A stretch of DNA of 64,000 nt from Clusia tigrina (lineage: Eukaryota; Arthropoda; Insecta; Diptera; Clusiidae): the NCBI GenBank assembly GCA_920105625.2, contig CAKKTE020000090.1, forward strand, positions 1,154,501 to 1,218,500, given 5' to 3'. The notes beneath the pieces are model-generated. The model worked only from the letters and a program-made list of their open reading frames with translations, made no database searches and was not told where the DNA came from. This document shows positions 21,741-33,177 of the stretch, piece after piece; positions within the stretch are counted from its first letter, which is position 1; every line of letters starts with the position of its first letter. A program made the position numbers and the translations under genes.

Positions 21741-22682
21741 CGAGGTGTGATCAAAAAATAACCGTTATTTTCATCTTTTCGTGAGTTACGTATGTTCGAT
21801 GTTCGCATTTTTTTGTCTGTTATGTTGGTACACATGTCTGTTATATATGTTGGCAATACCAACCATTTTGGATTGTCAGTTTGTTTTTGACAGATAAAAA
21901 GGTTAGTCGTGTTTTGGTGTGCTCTTCGATTTTGTACTATTCGAAAAAAATGGATCAAAGAAACTGTATTCAGTTTTGTGTAAAAAATGAAATTATATGC
22001 GCAAGGACATTTGAAATGTTGACTGTGGCCTTTGGCGAATCTACTATGAGCAGAACACAAGTTCAATTGTGGTATAACCGGTTTAAGGAAGGCCGAGAAG
22101 ATGTCAATGACGATGCTCGTCCTGGTCGCCCGAGCACCTAAATAACCGATGAAAACATTGACGCAGTGAAGAAAATGATTTGGATAATCGTCGAATCACT
22201 ATCAGAGAGGCTGCTGATGATGTTGGTATATCGTTCGGCTCATGCCAAGCAATTTTTACGGATGTTTTAGGCATGAAACGAAGATTGTTCCGAAATTGCT
22301 AAATTTTGAGTAAAAACAACGTCGCATGGACATCGTTCAGGAGCTGTTTTTGGCCCAAAAACAAAACTGTTATCATGCCTCAACCACCGTATTCACCGGA
22401 CTTGGCCCCCGCTGACTTTTTCCTCTTTCCAAAACTGAAGACACCGATGAAAGGAAAGCGTTTTGCTACGATTGAGGAGCTAAAAGAAAAATCGAAACAG
22501 GAGCTGTTGGCGATACCAAAAAAAAGCGTTTCAGAAGTGTTTCGAGGATTGGAAAAAACGCTGTCATAAGTGTATTATATCTGAGGGGAATTACTTTCAA
22601 GGGGACAAGATAGTTGTTGATGAATAAATAAATACTTTATTTTTTGATCACACAATAACGGTTATTTTTTGATCACACCTCG
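21741..22682 (+). mobile_element. Mariner 1, internally deleted
   Basis: 942 bp with ends CGAGGTGTGATCAAAAAATAACC and its complement, flanked by TA (21739-21740, 22683-22684). The right end carries the TGATCACAC motif twice about 30 bp apart. It codes on the + strand for the N- and C-terminal parts of a mariner transposase; the middle is deleted. Usual mariners are near 1.3 kb. Confidence 0.85.
21950..22569 (+). pseudogene. Mariner 1 transposase, catalytic centre deleted
   Basis: Starts MDQRNCIQFCVKNE (21950) with the first helix-turn-helix, then WYNRFKEGREDVNDDARPGRPST, where the stop TAA replaces the next codon (22139). Linker text lies near 22200-22330. Then comes a jump to KNKTVIMPQPPYSPDLAPAD (22342), where the last Asp of the D,D34D triad sits, and a C-terminal PKLKTPMKGKRF block. 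The segment with the first two catalytic Asp residues (normally ETWVY and HHDNAPAH blocks) is absent. It cannot be active by itself. Confidence 0.8.
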
Positions 22683-22882
22683 TATACGAGTATATATATT
22701 TTATTGAATCTTCTAAAAAATATCTTAGAACTAACAATAAATCTTCATAGTATATTTAACATTTCACTTTTAAATTCATATCAATCATTACCAACCTCCC
22801 AGTGCCAGTGCTTTAAGGAGTTATGGTATATCAAAGAAGAGGCGCAATACTTAAATAATAGCGTAATGAATAAGCTTCAAAT

Positions 22883-25521
22883 CTAGTTTGTTGTTAAGCG
22901 CAGCATGTCCATCCTTTTGTGGCGGGTGTGTCCTTGATGCTGTAGTAGACGCCTCGCTAATGCATTGGGATGCTTGTCTAGCTTTGCTAAGTAGGATTCA
23001 GCAAGTCGGGAAACTTCTTTAGTTACATACGGGATATGTAAATCTCTGTGGATGTTAACGTTTTTGATGTACCAAGGAGCATTGGTAATCATTCGAAGGA
23101 TTTTCGATTGGGCTTTTTGCAGCTTTTCGACATTTGAGGGTGAAGCAGTACCCCAGAGTTGGATACCGTAGGTCCATATGGGCTTGATAATTACTTTGTA
23201 GAGTAGAAATTTAAAGTCCAGTTTGAGCTTGGACTGCCTGTTCAAAAGCCAGTTTAGCTCGTTTATTTTGAGTTTAATCTGAGTAATTTTTGCACTTATA
23301 TGCTTTGCCCAAGTAAGTCTGCGATCTAAATGCATTCCTAGATATTTAGTTTCTGTCGCCTGAGGGATCGGCTTGGTGTTAATTTGCACAGGGGGGCAAG
23401 TACTCCTGCATAGAGTGAATATGACATGAACGCATTTCGACTCATTGACTTTGATTCTCCAGTGGTCAAGCCATTCCTGAAGCATGTTGACGTGTACTTG
23501 GAGAAGTTTTGACGCCTCTTTCGGATTTGTGTGAGTACACAATATGGCTGTGTCATCGGCAAAAGTATAGGTGATAGTCTTGCCGTTTGTTGGTATATAT
23601 GCAGTGAACAACGTATAGAGCAGGGGGCCTAATACGCTGCCTTGCGGTACACCAGCTTGTATAGGGTATTCATCTGAGATGAAGTTTTTTTGTTTCACCA
23701 CAAAGCGTCTACCTGAGAGATAGCTTTCGAGCAATGTGTAGATGTTAGGAGGTAACATACATTTCAGTTTGTGCAAGATTCCTTCGTGCCAGAACTTATC
23801 AAATGCCTGAGTGATGTCGAGAAAAACTGCGGAACAGTATTGCTTCTTTTCGAACGTTTCTTGTATAGTGTTTATAATGCGATGAACTTGTTCGATAGTA
23901 CTGTGTTTTTCTCTAAACCCAAACTGGTGGTTTGGTATAACATTAGACTTTAATACGCTTTATTATCAAACTTTCAAAGAGTTTTGAAAAAATTGATAGC
24001 AGACTAATTGGTCTGTAGGAAAAGACGCTTGTTGGGTCCTTTCCAGCTTTGTGAATCATGGTAATTTGAGAAATTTTCCATGAGTAAGGAAAGAATCCAG
24101 TGCGTATTATAGCATTTAATATATGCAAGAGATGCATTGTGGCTATTGCTGGGAGCTCTTTTATCATTTGGCCCGTAATCAGATCACGCCCTGGAGATTT
24201 TTTGGCATTGAGTTCTTCGATAGCGTTTGTCAGCTCATTTTTGGCAATCGAGATACCATTGACGCTAGGGATAGCATCAACCGCCGTTAGAGAACGGTCG
24301 GAACTAGCAAGATTAGGGGTGAAAACTTGCTCCAAATGATTTGCGAATGCTATTCCCTTTTCTGCATCACTTCTTGCCCAGTTACCGTTGGGAAGGCGTA
24401 TTGGTGACTCCATTTGAATGGGTTTTTTCGAGTTTTTGGCCGTTCGCCATAGAGAATAGCTTGAGGCTTCTGTAGGACAGAGGGTCTCTACAAACTCGTG
24501 AAACTCGGAGGTTTCATTTTCTTTTAGAAGGTGATGCAGTTTTTTAGTACATTCATTCAGTTTCTTCTTCAGAGAAGGTGATCTCTGCAATTGCCATTCT
24601 CTCCTAAGAGATCTTTTTTCGGAGAGGAGCTTCAGAATGTCTTGGGGAGTACACTCTTGTCGGGTTTGAGCTTTAGAACGTGGTGCAGCAATTTTTACTG
24701 TTTGGGATAGCAATTGAGTGAAATTGAAAATAGCGGATTTTATTTCCTGCTCAGACTTTAGGGAGGTCTTTATTTCAAGATGTGAACTTATGAACATCTT
24801 ATATTTAAGCCAGTCTGTATTCTTGTAGTCGAAACTACCTCACGTTTTTCTGATAGAAGTTTTCAGAAAAGATAGCTATTATTGTGGGAGTGTGATCAGA
24901 GGACAGCTCCAGAGAGGAATGCACAAGAAAGTGTACATTATTTATACCTCTAGTGATGGCGAAGTCAATAAGATCTGGAATCTTCTGTTTGTCGGATGGC
25001 CAGTATGTAGGCTTGGACAAGACATTAAGACCAAGAGCATTTATCGCAGAGAAGAGTTTTCTGCCTTTGGGAGTTACTAAACGTGAGCCCCAATGAGTAT
25101 GCTTTGCATTAAAGTCTCCAGCAGCAATGAACTTAGCATCGAGAGTACTAAAGAATTGTTTGTATTGCTGCTCATCTATATTAAACCTGGGTGGGCAATA
25201 GATGGATGATACTGTCAAGCCTTTAACGTATTCTTCGAGCTGAATAGTCGTCGCTTGTAGATAATCGGTACAGTATCCTTGTATTGGGAAATGCTTTATT
25301 CTATTCTTGATCAGAATGGCTGTACCACCACGTGCTTTGCCACCGGGGTGTTTGGTGTCATAAACTTTGTATCCCGCTATCTGGAAACAGTTTTTCTGAG
25401 TAAGGTGAGTTTCAGAAATTAGCATCAAATCTATTGATTTATCGTTGAGAAATAGTTTGAGCTCATTTTTGTGCTGACTTATGCCATTTGCATTCCAATG
25501 ACATATTTTCAGTGCGTTCAT
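22883..25521 (-). pseudogene. Jockey C ORF2 (endonuclease and reverse transcriptase), nearly intact
   Basis: Three consecutive minus-strand frames cover the protein. 25521-24835 is the endonuclease: MNALKICHWNANGI, ISETHLTQKN, GGTAIL, AAGDFNAKHTHWGSR, LELSSDHTPTII. 24797-23943 is the linker and RT start: SLRREWQLQRSPS, AKKSPGRDLITGQM, YRPISLLSIFSKLFESL. 23776-22883 is the palm and thumb: AGVPQGSVLGP, TFADDTAIL, YLGMHLDRRLTWAKH, WTYGIQLWGTAS. The gap at 23777-23942 reads PNHQFGFREKHSTIEQVHRI and FLDITQAFDKFWHEG in another frame. I count about three frame breaks. The start overlaps the ORF1 stop in ATGA. Confidence 0.85.
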
Positions 25522-26947
25522 GGTTTTGTTAATAGGGATTGCAAAAGCATGTTCTGATTACGTATCATGCCCTGCATCATACTTTGCATTGAGCACATAG
25601 ATTCCGTCATATTTGCGATGAGCTCTCGTAAAGTCTTTTCAAGAGTACTCTCATCAGTTTTAGGGTTTACTGATGGGGTACCTTTGAGAATATTTGCGTA
25701 AGAGATACTTAAAGGCTGTGCTTCACGGGCAGAGATTTCACGCAAAACTGTTACGGGAGGAACAGTTTTCACTTGTTTTGGCTGAGGTGCAAATTTATTT
25801 TTTATATGAGCGTATACAGTGCAGCCTCTGTAGTTTGCAGTGTGATTTTCACCACAGTTGCTGCATTTTTTGACACTGGAGTCGTCTTTGGGCTTTGTGC
25901 AGTTTTGTGACATGTGAAGATCACCACAAACGACACATACGAGGGGTGATCAAAAAATAACCGTTATTGTGTGATCTAAAAATAAAGTATTTATTTATTC
26001 ATCAACAACTATCTTGTCCCCTTGAAAGTAATTCCCCTCAGATATAATACACTTATGACAGCTTTTTTTCCAATCCTCGAAACACTTCTGAAACGCTTTT
26101 TTTTGGTATCGCCAACAGCTCCTGTTTCGATTTTTCTTTTAGCTCCTCAATCGTAGCAAAACGCTTTCCTTTCATCGGTGTCTTCAGTTTTGGAAAGAGG
26201 AAAAAGTCAGCGGGGGCCAAGTCCGGTGAATACGGTGGTTGAGGCATGATAACAGTTTTGTTTTTGGGCCAAAAACAGCTCCTGAACGATGTCCATGCGA
26301 CGTTGTTTTTGCTCAAAATTTAGCAATTTTGGAACAATCTTCGCTGCCGCACGTTTCATGCCTAAAACATCCGTAAAAATTGCTTGGCATGAGCCGAACG
26401 ATATGCCAACATCATCAGCAACCTCTCATTTTCTTCATTGCGTCAATGTTTTCATCGGTTGTTGAAGTGCTCGGGCGACCAGGACGAGCATCGTCATTGG
26501 CATTTTCTCGTATTTCCTTAAACCGGTTATACGACAATTGAACTTGTGTTCTGCTCATAGTAGACTCGCCAAAGGCCACAGTCAACATTTCAAATGTCCT
26601 TGCGCATTTAGTTTCATTTTTTACACAAAACTGAATACAGTTTCTTTGATCCATTTTTTCGAATAGTACAAAATCGAAGAGCACACCAAAACACGACTAA
26701 CCTTTTTATCTGTCAAAAACAAATTGACAATCCAAAATGGTTGGCATTGCCAACATATATAACAGACATGTGTACCAACATAACAGAAAAAAAAATGCGA
26801 ACATCGAACATACGTAACTCACGAAATTTGAAAATAACGGTTATTTTTTGATCACACCTCGTACACTGAGAAGTGTACAGTATTTTCTAGTGTGCCCAAA
26901 TTCTTGGCAGTTCAGGTATTGAACTGGTCCAATTCGCTTGTGGGGAT
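25518..26947 (-). pseudogene. Jockey C ORF1 C-terminal part, split by mariner 2
   Basis: Minus strand: YPHKRIGPVQYLNCQEFGH (26940-26885; Cys to Tyr change spoils the first knuckle), RKYCTLLSV up to 26864, then mariner 2, then VCGDLHMSQNC and CSNCGENHTANYRGC (25860-25810), and a tail MTESMCSMQSMMQGMIRNQN. The frame across the mariner site is restored when one TA is removed. The N-terminal two thirds are missing through 5' truncation. Confidence 0.8.
25940..26861 (-). mobile_element. Mariner 2, internally deleted, opposite orientation
   Basis: 922 bp, flanked by TA (25938-25939 and 26862-26863), same ends and same internal deletion as mariner 1. It lies in Jockey C ORF1. The transposase relic on the minus strand: MDQRNCIQFCVKNETKCART (26655), ARPGRPSTSTTDENIDAMKK, a damaged middle, then KNKTVIMPQPPYSPDLAPAD (26280). 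The shared breakpoint with mariner 1 shows both come from one deleted parent copy. Confidence 0.85.
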
Positions 26948-29150
26948 ATGTACAGATAACGGAGGTGAATTTGTTCACAACGAATTGCGTAAATTGGTAG
27001 ATAATTGGGGCATAAAACGACAACTTACCGTACAGTACACACCGCAACGAGAGTACGCTGAACGAGCCAATAGAACGCTTGTAGAGATGGTGAGTTGCAT
27101 GTTGATGCATGCAGGGCTGTCGGAAAATTACTGGCCAGAAGCAATAAATTCTGCGGCGTATCTGTGAAATCGTTTACCAACAAAGGCTCTTGATAATGAT
27201 TTGACTCCATATGAAGTTTGGACAGGAAGGAGGCCAGATGTGAAACATTGAAAGCTATTTGGGTGTTTAGCAATAGCTTTACACAAAACGGAGAAGAATA
27301 AGCTCCAGCAAAAGAGCAAAGCATATGTAATGATTGGCTATGACAGCAAGTCGGAAGCGTATCGACTATACGATGCAAAAAGCCAACAAACAGTGGTAAG
27401 TGTGATGTGAAAATTGACGAATATGTTATGATGGGCGAAATTCAAGACAAAGATTTTTCTCCAATGAAGCTAGTAAGCTTTACATTAGACGTTAAGCAAC
27501 ACGACAGAATTCGGAACAACCTTAAGTAAACATAATCAAGGAGCCAAATTCGAACCACGAAGATGCCGAGGAAACTCTATCAGAAGAATACACGGATGAT
27601 GAGCTACGGGAAAGCACCATCGTAGAGCAGCGCATCGACTTGTAAGGCCAAAAGTAATAAGAACTGGTAGTGTTGGCAGGCCGAAAAAGTAATACAATAT
27701 GATAATGTGGCGTCGTGTAATCAAAACATTGAGATTCCAGAAACCGTTGGAATAGCAATGAAAAGTGAGCAGGCTCATGAATAGTGGCGAGCTATGTATG
27801 CTTTGTTACCAAACGATACTTGGGAACCAGTTGAATTACCAAATGGGGAAAAAGAAATCGACTGTAAATGGGTATTTGCAGTAAAACGACACGCGAAGGG
27901 TGTAATTGAGAGATACAAGACCAGACTGATAACAAAAGGTTGCAGTCAGGTTTAAGATGTTAACTACAACGAGATTTTTCACTAGTTATCAGATATTCTA
28001 CAATAAGGATGCTGTTGGCGATAGCGGGAGAATACAACTTGCAAGTACATCAACTGGATACTTAAACACCAAGTTGAACAAAGACATGTACGTGGCAGCA
28101 CCTAAGATGTAAAAGCAAAACGGCAATTAAGTACTTAAACTGAAGAAATACTTATACGGACTAAAGCAGTCAAGGCGTGTATGAGGCTTGATAAGGTGTT
28201 AAGAGAAATTGGATATACTTCATGTCAAAGTGAGTCATGTTTGTATACGGGGAACCACGGTCGTACGTGATCTAAATGATATCAAAGTAAAACTATCTAG
28301 TATCTTTCAGATAATTGACAAGGGTCCAATCCATAAATTTTTCGGTATGGATATTGGAACACATTAATCCGACTGGTGCGATTAAGATAGGGCAGCAGCA
28401 TTAGGTGTTGCAGCTTTATGAATTATTACATGGGCTTTTGTCATTCTGTGGGATCAGGCTTTCAAGTTTTGTACTGTCGAAAAGTCGATAAAACTGAATA
28501 TCAGTCACTCATCGGTTCACTGCTATATATAGCGGTAAACATCAGACCACACACACTTCATTCTATGTGTAAATTAGCTCAACGAAACTCGGACCCACAT
28601 CCTGAACACTTAGCAGAAGTAAAACATATCCTGAGATATCTAAGCAAGACTATTGACGACTTGGGTTTGCATTATAGAAAGACTGGCGATTGGATTCGTG
28701 ATTCCGTCGATGCAGAGGGGTGGTGACACCACTGACCATAAGTCATTCATGGGATATGCATTTGTAGCGGTAGCACTTTCAGTTGGGAAAGTAGAAAGAA
28801 AACGACCGTAGCATTAAGCTGTACGGAGGCTGAATATATGACACTTTCGTCGGCGGCTAAAGAATCCATTTATCTTAAAAAAAATATGGTCAGAAATGAA
28901 AATTAGTAATAACGGCGGTTCGATCATGATAAACGGCGATAATGTGAGTGCTGTTAGTTTAGTAAAAAATCCTGTATATCATGCTCGAACCAAGTACATG
29001 GATATCAACTTTCATTTCATCCGAGAGGTTTATAGTAAAAATGAAACGAATTAAATGACTGTCCTACGAATGATATGAAAGCGGACGCATTAACCAAAAA
29101 CTTGCAAAAGACAAGTCACAGTAAATTTACTGTATTTTTGGGGTCAAAAT
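26948..29150 (+). pseudogene. Copia integrase end, reverse transcriptase and RNase H
   Basis: Integrase resumes as ICTDNGGEFVHNELRKL (DNGGE, catalytic Asp/Glu region), TVQYTPQREYAERANRTLVE and NYWPEAINSAAYL up to a stop near 27166. Later come LPNDTWEPVELPNGEKE with CKWVFAVKRHAKG (27808-27900), the start of Copia RT, then a decayed palm. TEYQSLIGSLLYIAVNIRP (28498) precedes the RNase H block VALSCTEAEYMTLSSAAKES (28808) and YHARTKYMDINFHFIRE (28978). About 60 residues of integrase between DVCGP and DNGGE are missing. Many frame breaks. Confidence 0.75.
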
Positions 29151-29312
29151 CAAATTGATTCATTCTTCTATAATAATGAAGAGGAAAAGTTTTTATAAAC
29201 TTAAAGTTTTAATAAAATTAAAGTTTATACTGTGATTGTTGTATTTGAAACAAGTATAAAATATTTCAAATGTAAGTATTCCTTACGTATATTATGGTAT
29301 ACTCGTATAAAA

Positions 29313-29324
29313 GTTGAGGAGGAG
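29313..29324 (+). promoter_or_regulatory. Copia polypurine tract
   Basis: TGAGGAGGAGAG directly precedes the 3' LTR, the place where plus-strand DNA synthesis starts. Confidence 0.55.
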
Positions 29325-29946
29325 AGTTAAAAGTCCGAAATGTGGCAACACTCATATACTAATTATTATTCCAAGATATGGCAACCTTTGTTTTCTTCAT
29401 TCTTCACTTGTGCCCTTATTCCGCATCGAAAGCGGTTATTGTTGCCGCAGAATAAAAGCTTTGGGAGCCAATTGGTATTCCGCGCACAAATTAACCGGTA
29501 ACGATGTGTTCGCAGCCACATAGGCGGTAACAACGCGGTAACAAACAAAAAGCATCAAGAATAATTAAATAAAATAACACAAACATGTTCAAATTATTGT
29601 TTTCCAAATAATGATACTAATTAAATTTATTTTCTTTATAAATAATATTACCCTTCCTTTCTTTTTTTTCTTTTTATCAGTGGTGGCAAACATGTGACTG
29701 TAGCTTTTCAATACATATGAAACGAGCTTTCTTAAACTTTCAAATCGTTACCGCGCTGCTCGAATAACAATTGACTGGTAACACTTAGCCCGGTAACGCT
29801 TTTTGGGTTTGGAACTTTTGTTTTCGGTAACAGTCAGAATAAGGGCATTAATGTTATTAGCTCGTAAGTTTCACAATTAGTTCGTAATATACATTTAATC
29901 GAAACGGAGATGTTGTTTAATTTAGTTTCTTCCATTGCTACCAACA
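29325..29946 (+). repeat. Copia 3' LTR, holding a short element
   Basis: AGTTAAAAGTCCGAAATGTGG to TTGCTACCAACA, matching the 5' LTR on both sides of a 437-bp insert (29411-29847). The first base pair is changed from TG to AG. Confidence 0.75.
29411..29847. mobile_element. Short nonautonomous DNA element (MITE-like)
   Basis: 437 bp with inverted ends TGCCCTTATTC / GAATAAGGGCA. The empty site is visible in the 5' LTR (CTTCACTTAATG); here TTG and TTA flank the element, which could be a 3-bp TSD with one change, as in PIF/Harbinger-type elements. GGTAAC occurs about six times in both orientations (for example CCGGTAACG, GCGGTAACA, CGTTACCGC, TCGGTAACA), mostly near the ends. No coding capacity. 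Superfamily uncertain. Confidence 0.7.
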
Positions 29947-30188
29947 GTTACTTCGTGCCATTCGATTTATTTTTGAGTTTTTTTTTTTAAAGCTATTATA
30001 CACGAATATATCATAGATATTGGGTTGTAAATACAAAATAGTATATAGAACATTTCTAGCAAAGTCTATGTTGGTTTATATACTACATTGAAATTCTATC
30101 AATAAATCTTTTTGGCTTTTTTATGTATATTCATATTAGTGTTTTGTAAGGAACCTTCCTGCCTACGCTTGTGCTGAGGTGACGCTCG
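29805..30188 (+). repeat. Duplicated block A (other copy 42287-42670)
   Basis: About 384 bp: the right end of the MITE-like element, the end of the Copia 3' LTR, and about 240 bp of flanking DNA up to GAGGTGACGCTCG. The block reappears at 42287-42670 with about 97-98% identity by eye. This copy sits in full context, so it is the likely source. Confidence 0.85.
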
Positions 30189-30261
30189 TCGTTGTCCAGG
30201 GTTCATACAAAATTTATTTATTTTCAGGGTTGATTTATTTATTAGTATGGTCAGCGGACCC

Positions 30262-33177
30262 CTCCTAGCTATTTTTCATTGCTCGTCTTCGCCACTCCTG
30301 GTGGCGGAGGTCTTTCATAATAGCGGCGGTGGTGTCACACACCGCAGCCCATTTCTCCGGGCTCTCGAGCATATGCTGCACTATGTTGTCGAGCACCACG
30401 GGCTCTCCACATACTCCTTGTAGTGCCACTCTAGTACTTTCATAACGTGGGCAATAGAAGAAGACATGTTTGGGATCTTCTATCTCTGTACTTCAACAGT
30501 TTGCACAGTAGGGAGATTCCTCCAAGTGGAATCTGTGCAGGTATGCCCGAAAACCTCCGTGGCCTGTCAGCAATTGTGTGACGTAGAAATTCACCTCACC
30601 ATGCGACCTGCTTACCCATTGCTGAATGTTGGGGATCAGCCTTCTTGTCCAGCGGCCATTTGTAGAAGTATCCCACTGGGCTTGCCACTCTTGGCGTGGT
30701 AGAGGTTCATCGCTTCTTTCGCTAGCAGGTTCACGGGAATCATGCCGGCTATTACCAAGGTGGCATCTGTGGATACGGTGCGGTATGCGCAGATCACTCG
30801 TAGTGCACTTCTCCTGTATGCTGCCTCAATGGTGCGGACGTAAGCCTTCACATCCGCGTTTTCGGCCCATATTGGCGCTCCATAGAGAATAATGGATCTG
30901 ACAACCCCGGCGATGAGTCGCCTTTTCCGCTGCCTGGGTCCTCCCACGTTGGGCATTATTCTACATAGGAGAGAACATGTGTTTGCTGCCTTATCTCCCA
31001 CGCGCCGCAGATGTTCTTTGAAGGTAAGCCGCGCGTCTATCCACACTCCTAGGTACTTGAGGTGTGGAATCGTGGTTATGGCACATCTACCAACTCTTAT
31101 TTCCACTACCTCCAATACTCTGCGGCTCGAAACCAGGATTGCCTCGGTCTTGTGTTCAGCCAAGCTAAGTCCAACGTTTGCAAGCCATCTTCCGACGGTA
31201 GCCACAGTTCGGTTGGCCTCTGCTACCACTTCCTCCAAATATTTAGCTGTGATTACCAATGCTATGTCGTCCGCGTATCCGATGATTTTGACACCATCAG
31301 GGACCTGTACGCGGAGGATGCCGTCGTACATAGCATTCCAGAGTAACGGTCCAAGCACCGATCCCTGGGGAACTCCTCCGATAATCTTGTGCGACTCCAC
31401 ACCTTTTTCAGACTGGTAGAGCAGGATCCTATCGCTGAAGTAGCTGGCAATCATTCGCCTCAGGTAGATGGGTACCCCAAACTCTGCTAACGCTTTGGCT
31501 ATGCGCTCCCAGCTAGCTGAGTTGAAAGCGTTTTTGACATCTAGAGTGACCACAAGGCAATACCTCTTGGTTCCACCCCTCCATCGTTTCCCCTGGATCG
31601 CTGTTTTAGCCGTCTGGACAAGTTCGTTGATGGCGTCCACGGTAGATCTCGCCTTCCGGAAACCATATTGCCGTTTTGAGAGCCCTCCAGATTTTGCAAT
31701 GGCCTCATCAATCCTGTCACAGATTATCCGCTCCAGAATTTTTCCCGCCGTATCTAACATGCAGAGTGGGCGGTACGCTGAAGGGTCCTCTGTTGGTTTG
31801 TTGGCTTTCAGCACCAGGACCAATCGTTGCCTCTTCCATCTCTTGGGGAAAATGCCTTCTCTCAGGCAAGCGTCGTACATTTTCCTCAGTGGTTCTGGGT
31901 TCAGTGCAGCTGCGGTCTTGAGCACTCGGTTGGGGATTCCATCTGGGCCGGGTGCTTTCTGGTCTCTAAACTTCCCAACCGCGCGCAACACCTCATCTAT
32001 AGTCACACTGGGTATTGATTCCTTCGTTTGCTCCAGAGGGAGCTCGTATGGGACATAGTTCTGTACTGGAAAGAGCTGTGCCACTATGCGTCTGAGCAAC
32101 ATTGGGCAGGTTGGGGCTGGCTGCCTATAACAGGGCAATTTTCGCATGACAAGTCTATATGCCATGCCCCATGGGTCGTCCTCAACTTGTTCGCATAATT
32201 CAGCGAATCTGGTGCTCTTGCTCTTCTTAATTGCCTTCTTCAGAACATTTCTGGCTTCCTTGAAGGCCTGGTGCTTCTGCAGGGAATCCGGTTTCCGTAT
32301 GGATCGTTGATACCTTCTCCTCGCAGCATGGCATGCTTTACGGAGCTCGCCTATTGCATCCGTCCACCAGTAGACAGGTTTATGCTTCCCACCATATGCT
32401 CTCCTGGGCATTGCCGCGTCGCAGGCGTTTTCTACCTTCCTTGCCAGCTGATTCGCCATTTCTTCTGCACCTTCCAGCACCAAACCTTCAAGCATCATTT
32501 CTAGGACGTCTTCGTCAAGGCTGTTTGTCCTCCAGCCTTTCAATGTCGGACCTATCCGCTGCCGATTCCGGGGCTTCTCCAGTTCGCAGATGATAGCTTG
32601 GTGGTCGCTGTGGGTGTGTATGTCACTCACCAGCCATTTTGCACCCCTCACCAGCCTGCTACTTACGAAGGTTAGGTCTATCGCAGAACTGGCACCTCCT
32701 CTGGCAAGTCATCTCGCCGGTATTCAAGAGGATCACGTCAAGTGCTGCGAGTGCATCCATGAGGATATGACCCTTTGGCGTAGTTCGGCCGCAGCCCCAT
32801 TCAGTTGCCCATGCGTTGAAATCGCCAGCAATTACTACAGGGTTCCTGCCGTGTGCATCTAGAACGAGTCTATCTACCGCCGACTCAAACTCATCCGTAG
32901 TTAGGCTTGGTGCCATGTAGCAACTGTAAACCGTGGTTCCTCCTATGGTTGCCCTGACGTAGTTTTCATCCCTCCTGACGTCCGCGAGTTGAGGTGGCTT
33001 GACTCCACACACCCATATTGCAGCTCGGCAAGTATTGTCCTCGACCCAGACTCCTTGGTGCTTCCGACGATATGGTTCACTGAGTACAGCGGCGTCGATC
33101 TTGTGCTCTCTCACCGTCTGCTCAAGTAGGTCTTGTGCAGCTGCGCAGTGATTGAGGTTAAGCTGGAGTAACTTCAT
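30262..33177 (-). pseudogene. R1-type ORF2, element 1 (endonuclease and reverse transcriptase)
   Basis: Endonuclease at 33177-32659: MKLLQLNLNHCAAAQDLL, VLSEPYR, IAGDFNAWATEWG. After a shift near 32690: TFVSSRLVRGAKW and SDIHTHSDHQAII (32650). Then a clean 671-codon frame (32651-30636): linker with PVYWWTDAI, RT blocks APGPDGIPNRVL, SAYRPLCMLDTAGKILE, QYGFRKARST, VTLDVKNAFNSASW, GGVPQGSVLGPLLWN, GYADDIAL (catalytic DD) and YLGVWIDARLTF. After another shift near 30690: LIPNIQQWVSRSHGEVNFY, LTGHGGFRAYLHRF and the zinc-like ESPYCANC, ending RRRAMKNS. Only about two shifts and one stop, so fairly recent. Confidence 0.85.

Larger units (their letters stand above)
21713..26947 (-). mobile_element. 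Jockey-type element C, 5' truncated, with two mariners inside
   Basis: Minus-strand insertion into Copia integrase. Its A tail appears on the + strand as the T-rich run 21713-21737; mariner 1 entered the TA at its edge. Its 5' end lies in ORF1 at the first zinc knuckle (26940), the usual 5' truncation of target-primed insertion. The TSD is ATGTACAGAT. Without the mariners it is about 3.4 kb. ORF2 is the least damaged Jockey ORF2 here. Confidence 0.8.
19564..29946 (+). mobile_element. Copia-type LTR retrotransposon, heavily interrupted
   Basis: The element runs from the 5' LTR (19564-19745) to the 3' LTR (29325-29946). It is flanked by GTTAT (19559-19563) and GTTAC (29947-29951), a 5-bp TSD with one change. 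Without its inserts it is about 4.0 kb. The inserts are a solo LTR at 20091, Jockey C at 21713 with two mariners, and a short terminal-repeat element at 29411. The remaining order is gag, protease, integrase, reverse transcriptase and RNase H, which defines Copia (integrase before RT). Confidence 0.85.

Noticed and set aside
31468..32058. Long + strand ORFs opposite R1-1 ORF2 (also 30892-31419)
   Set aside because: Antisense shadows of a well-supported reverse transcriptase frame with no motifs.
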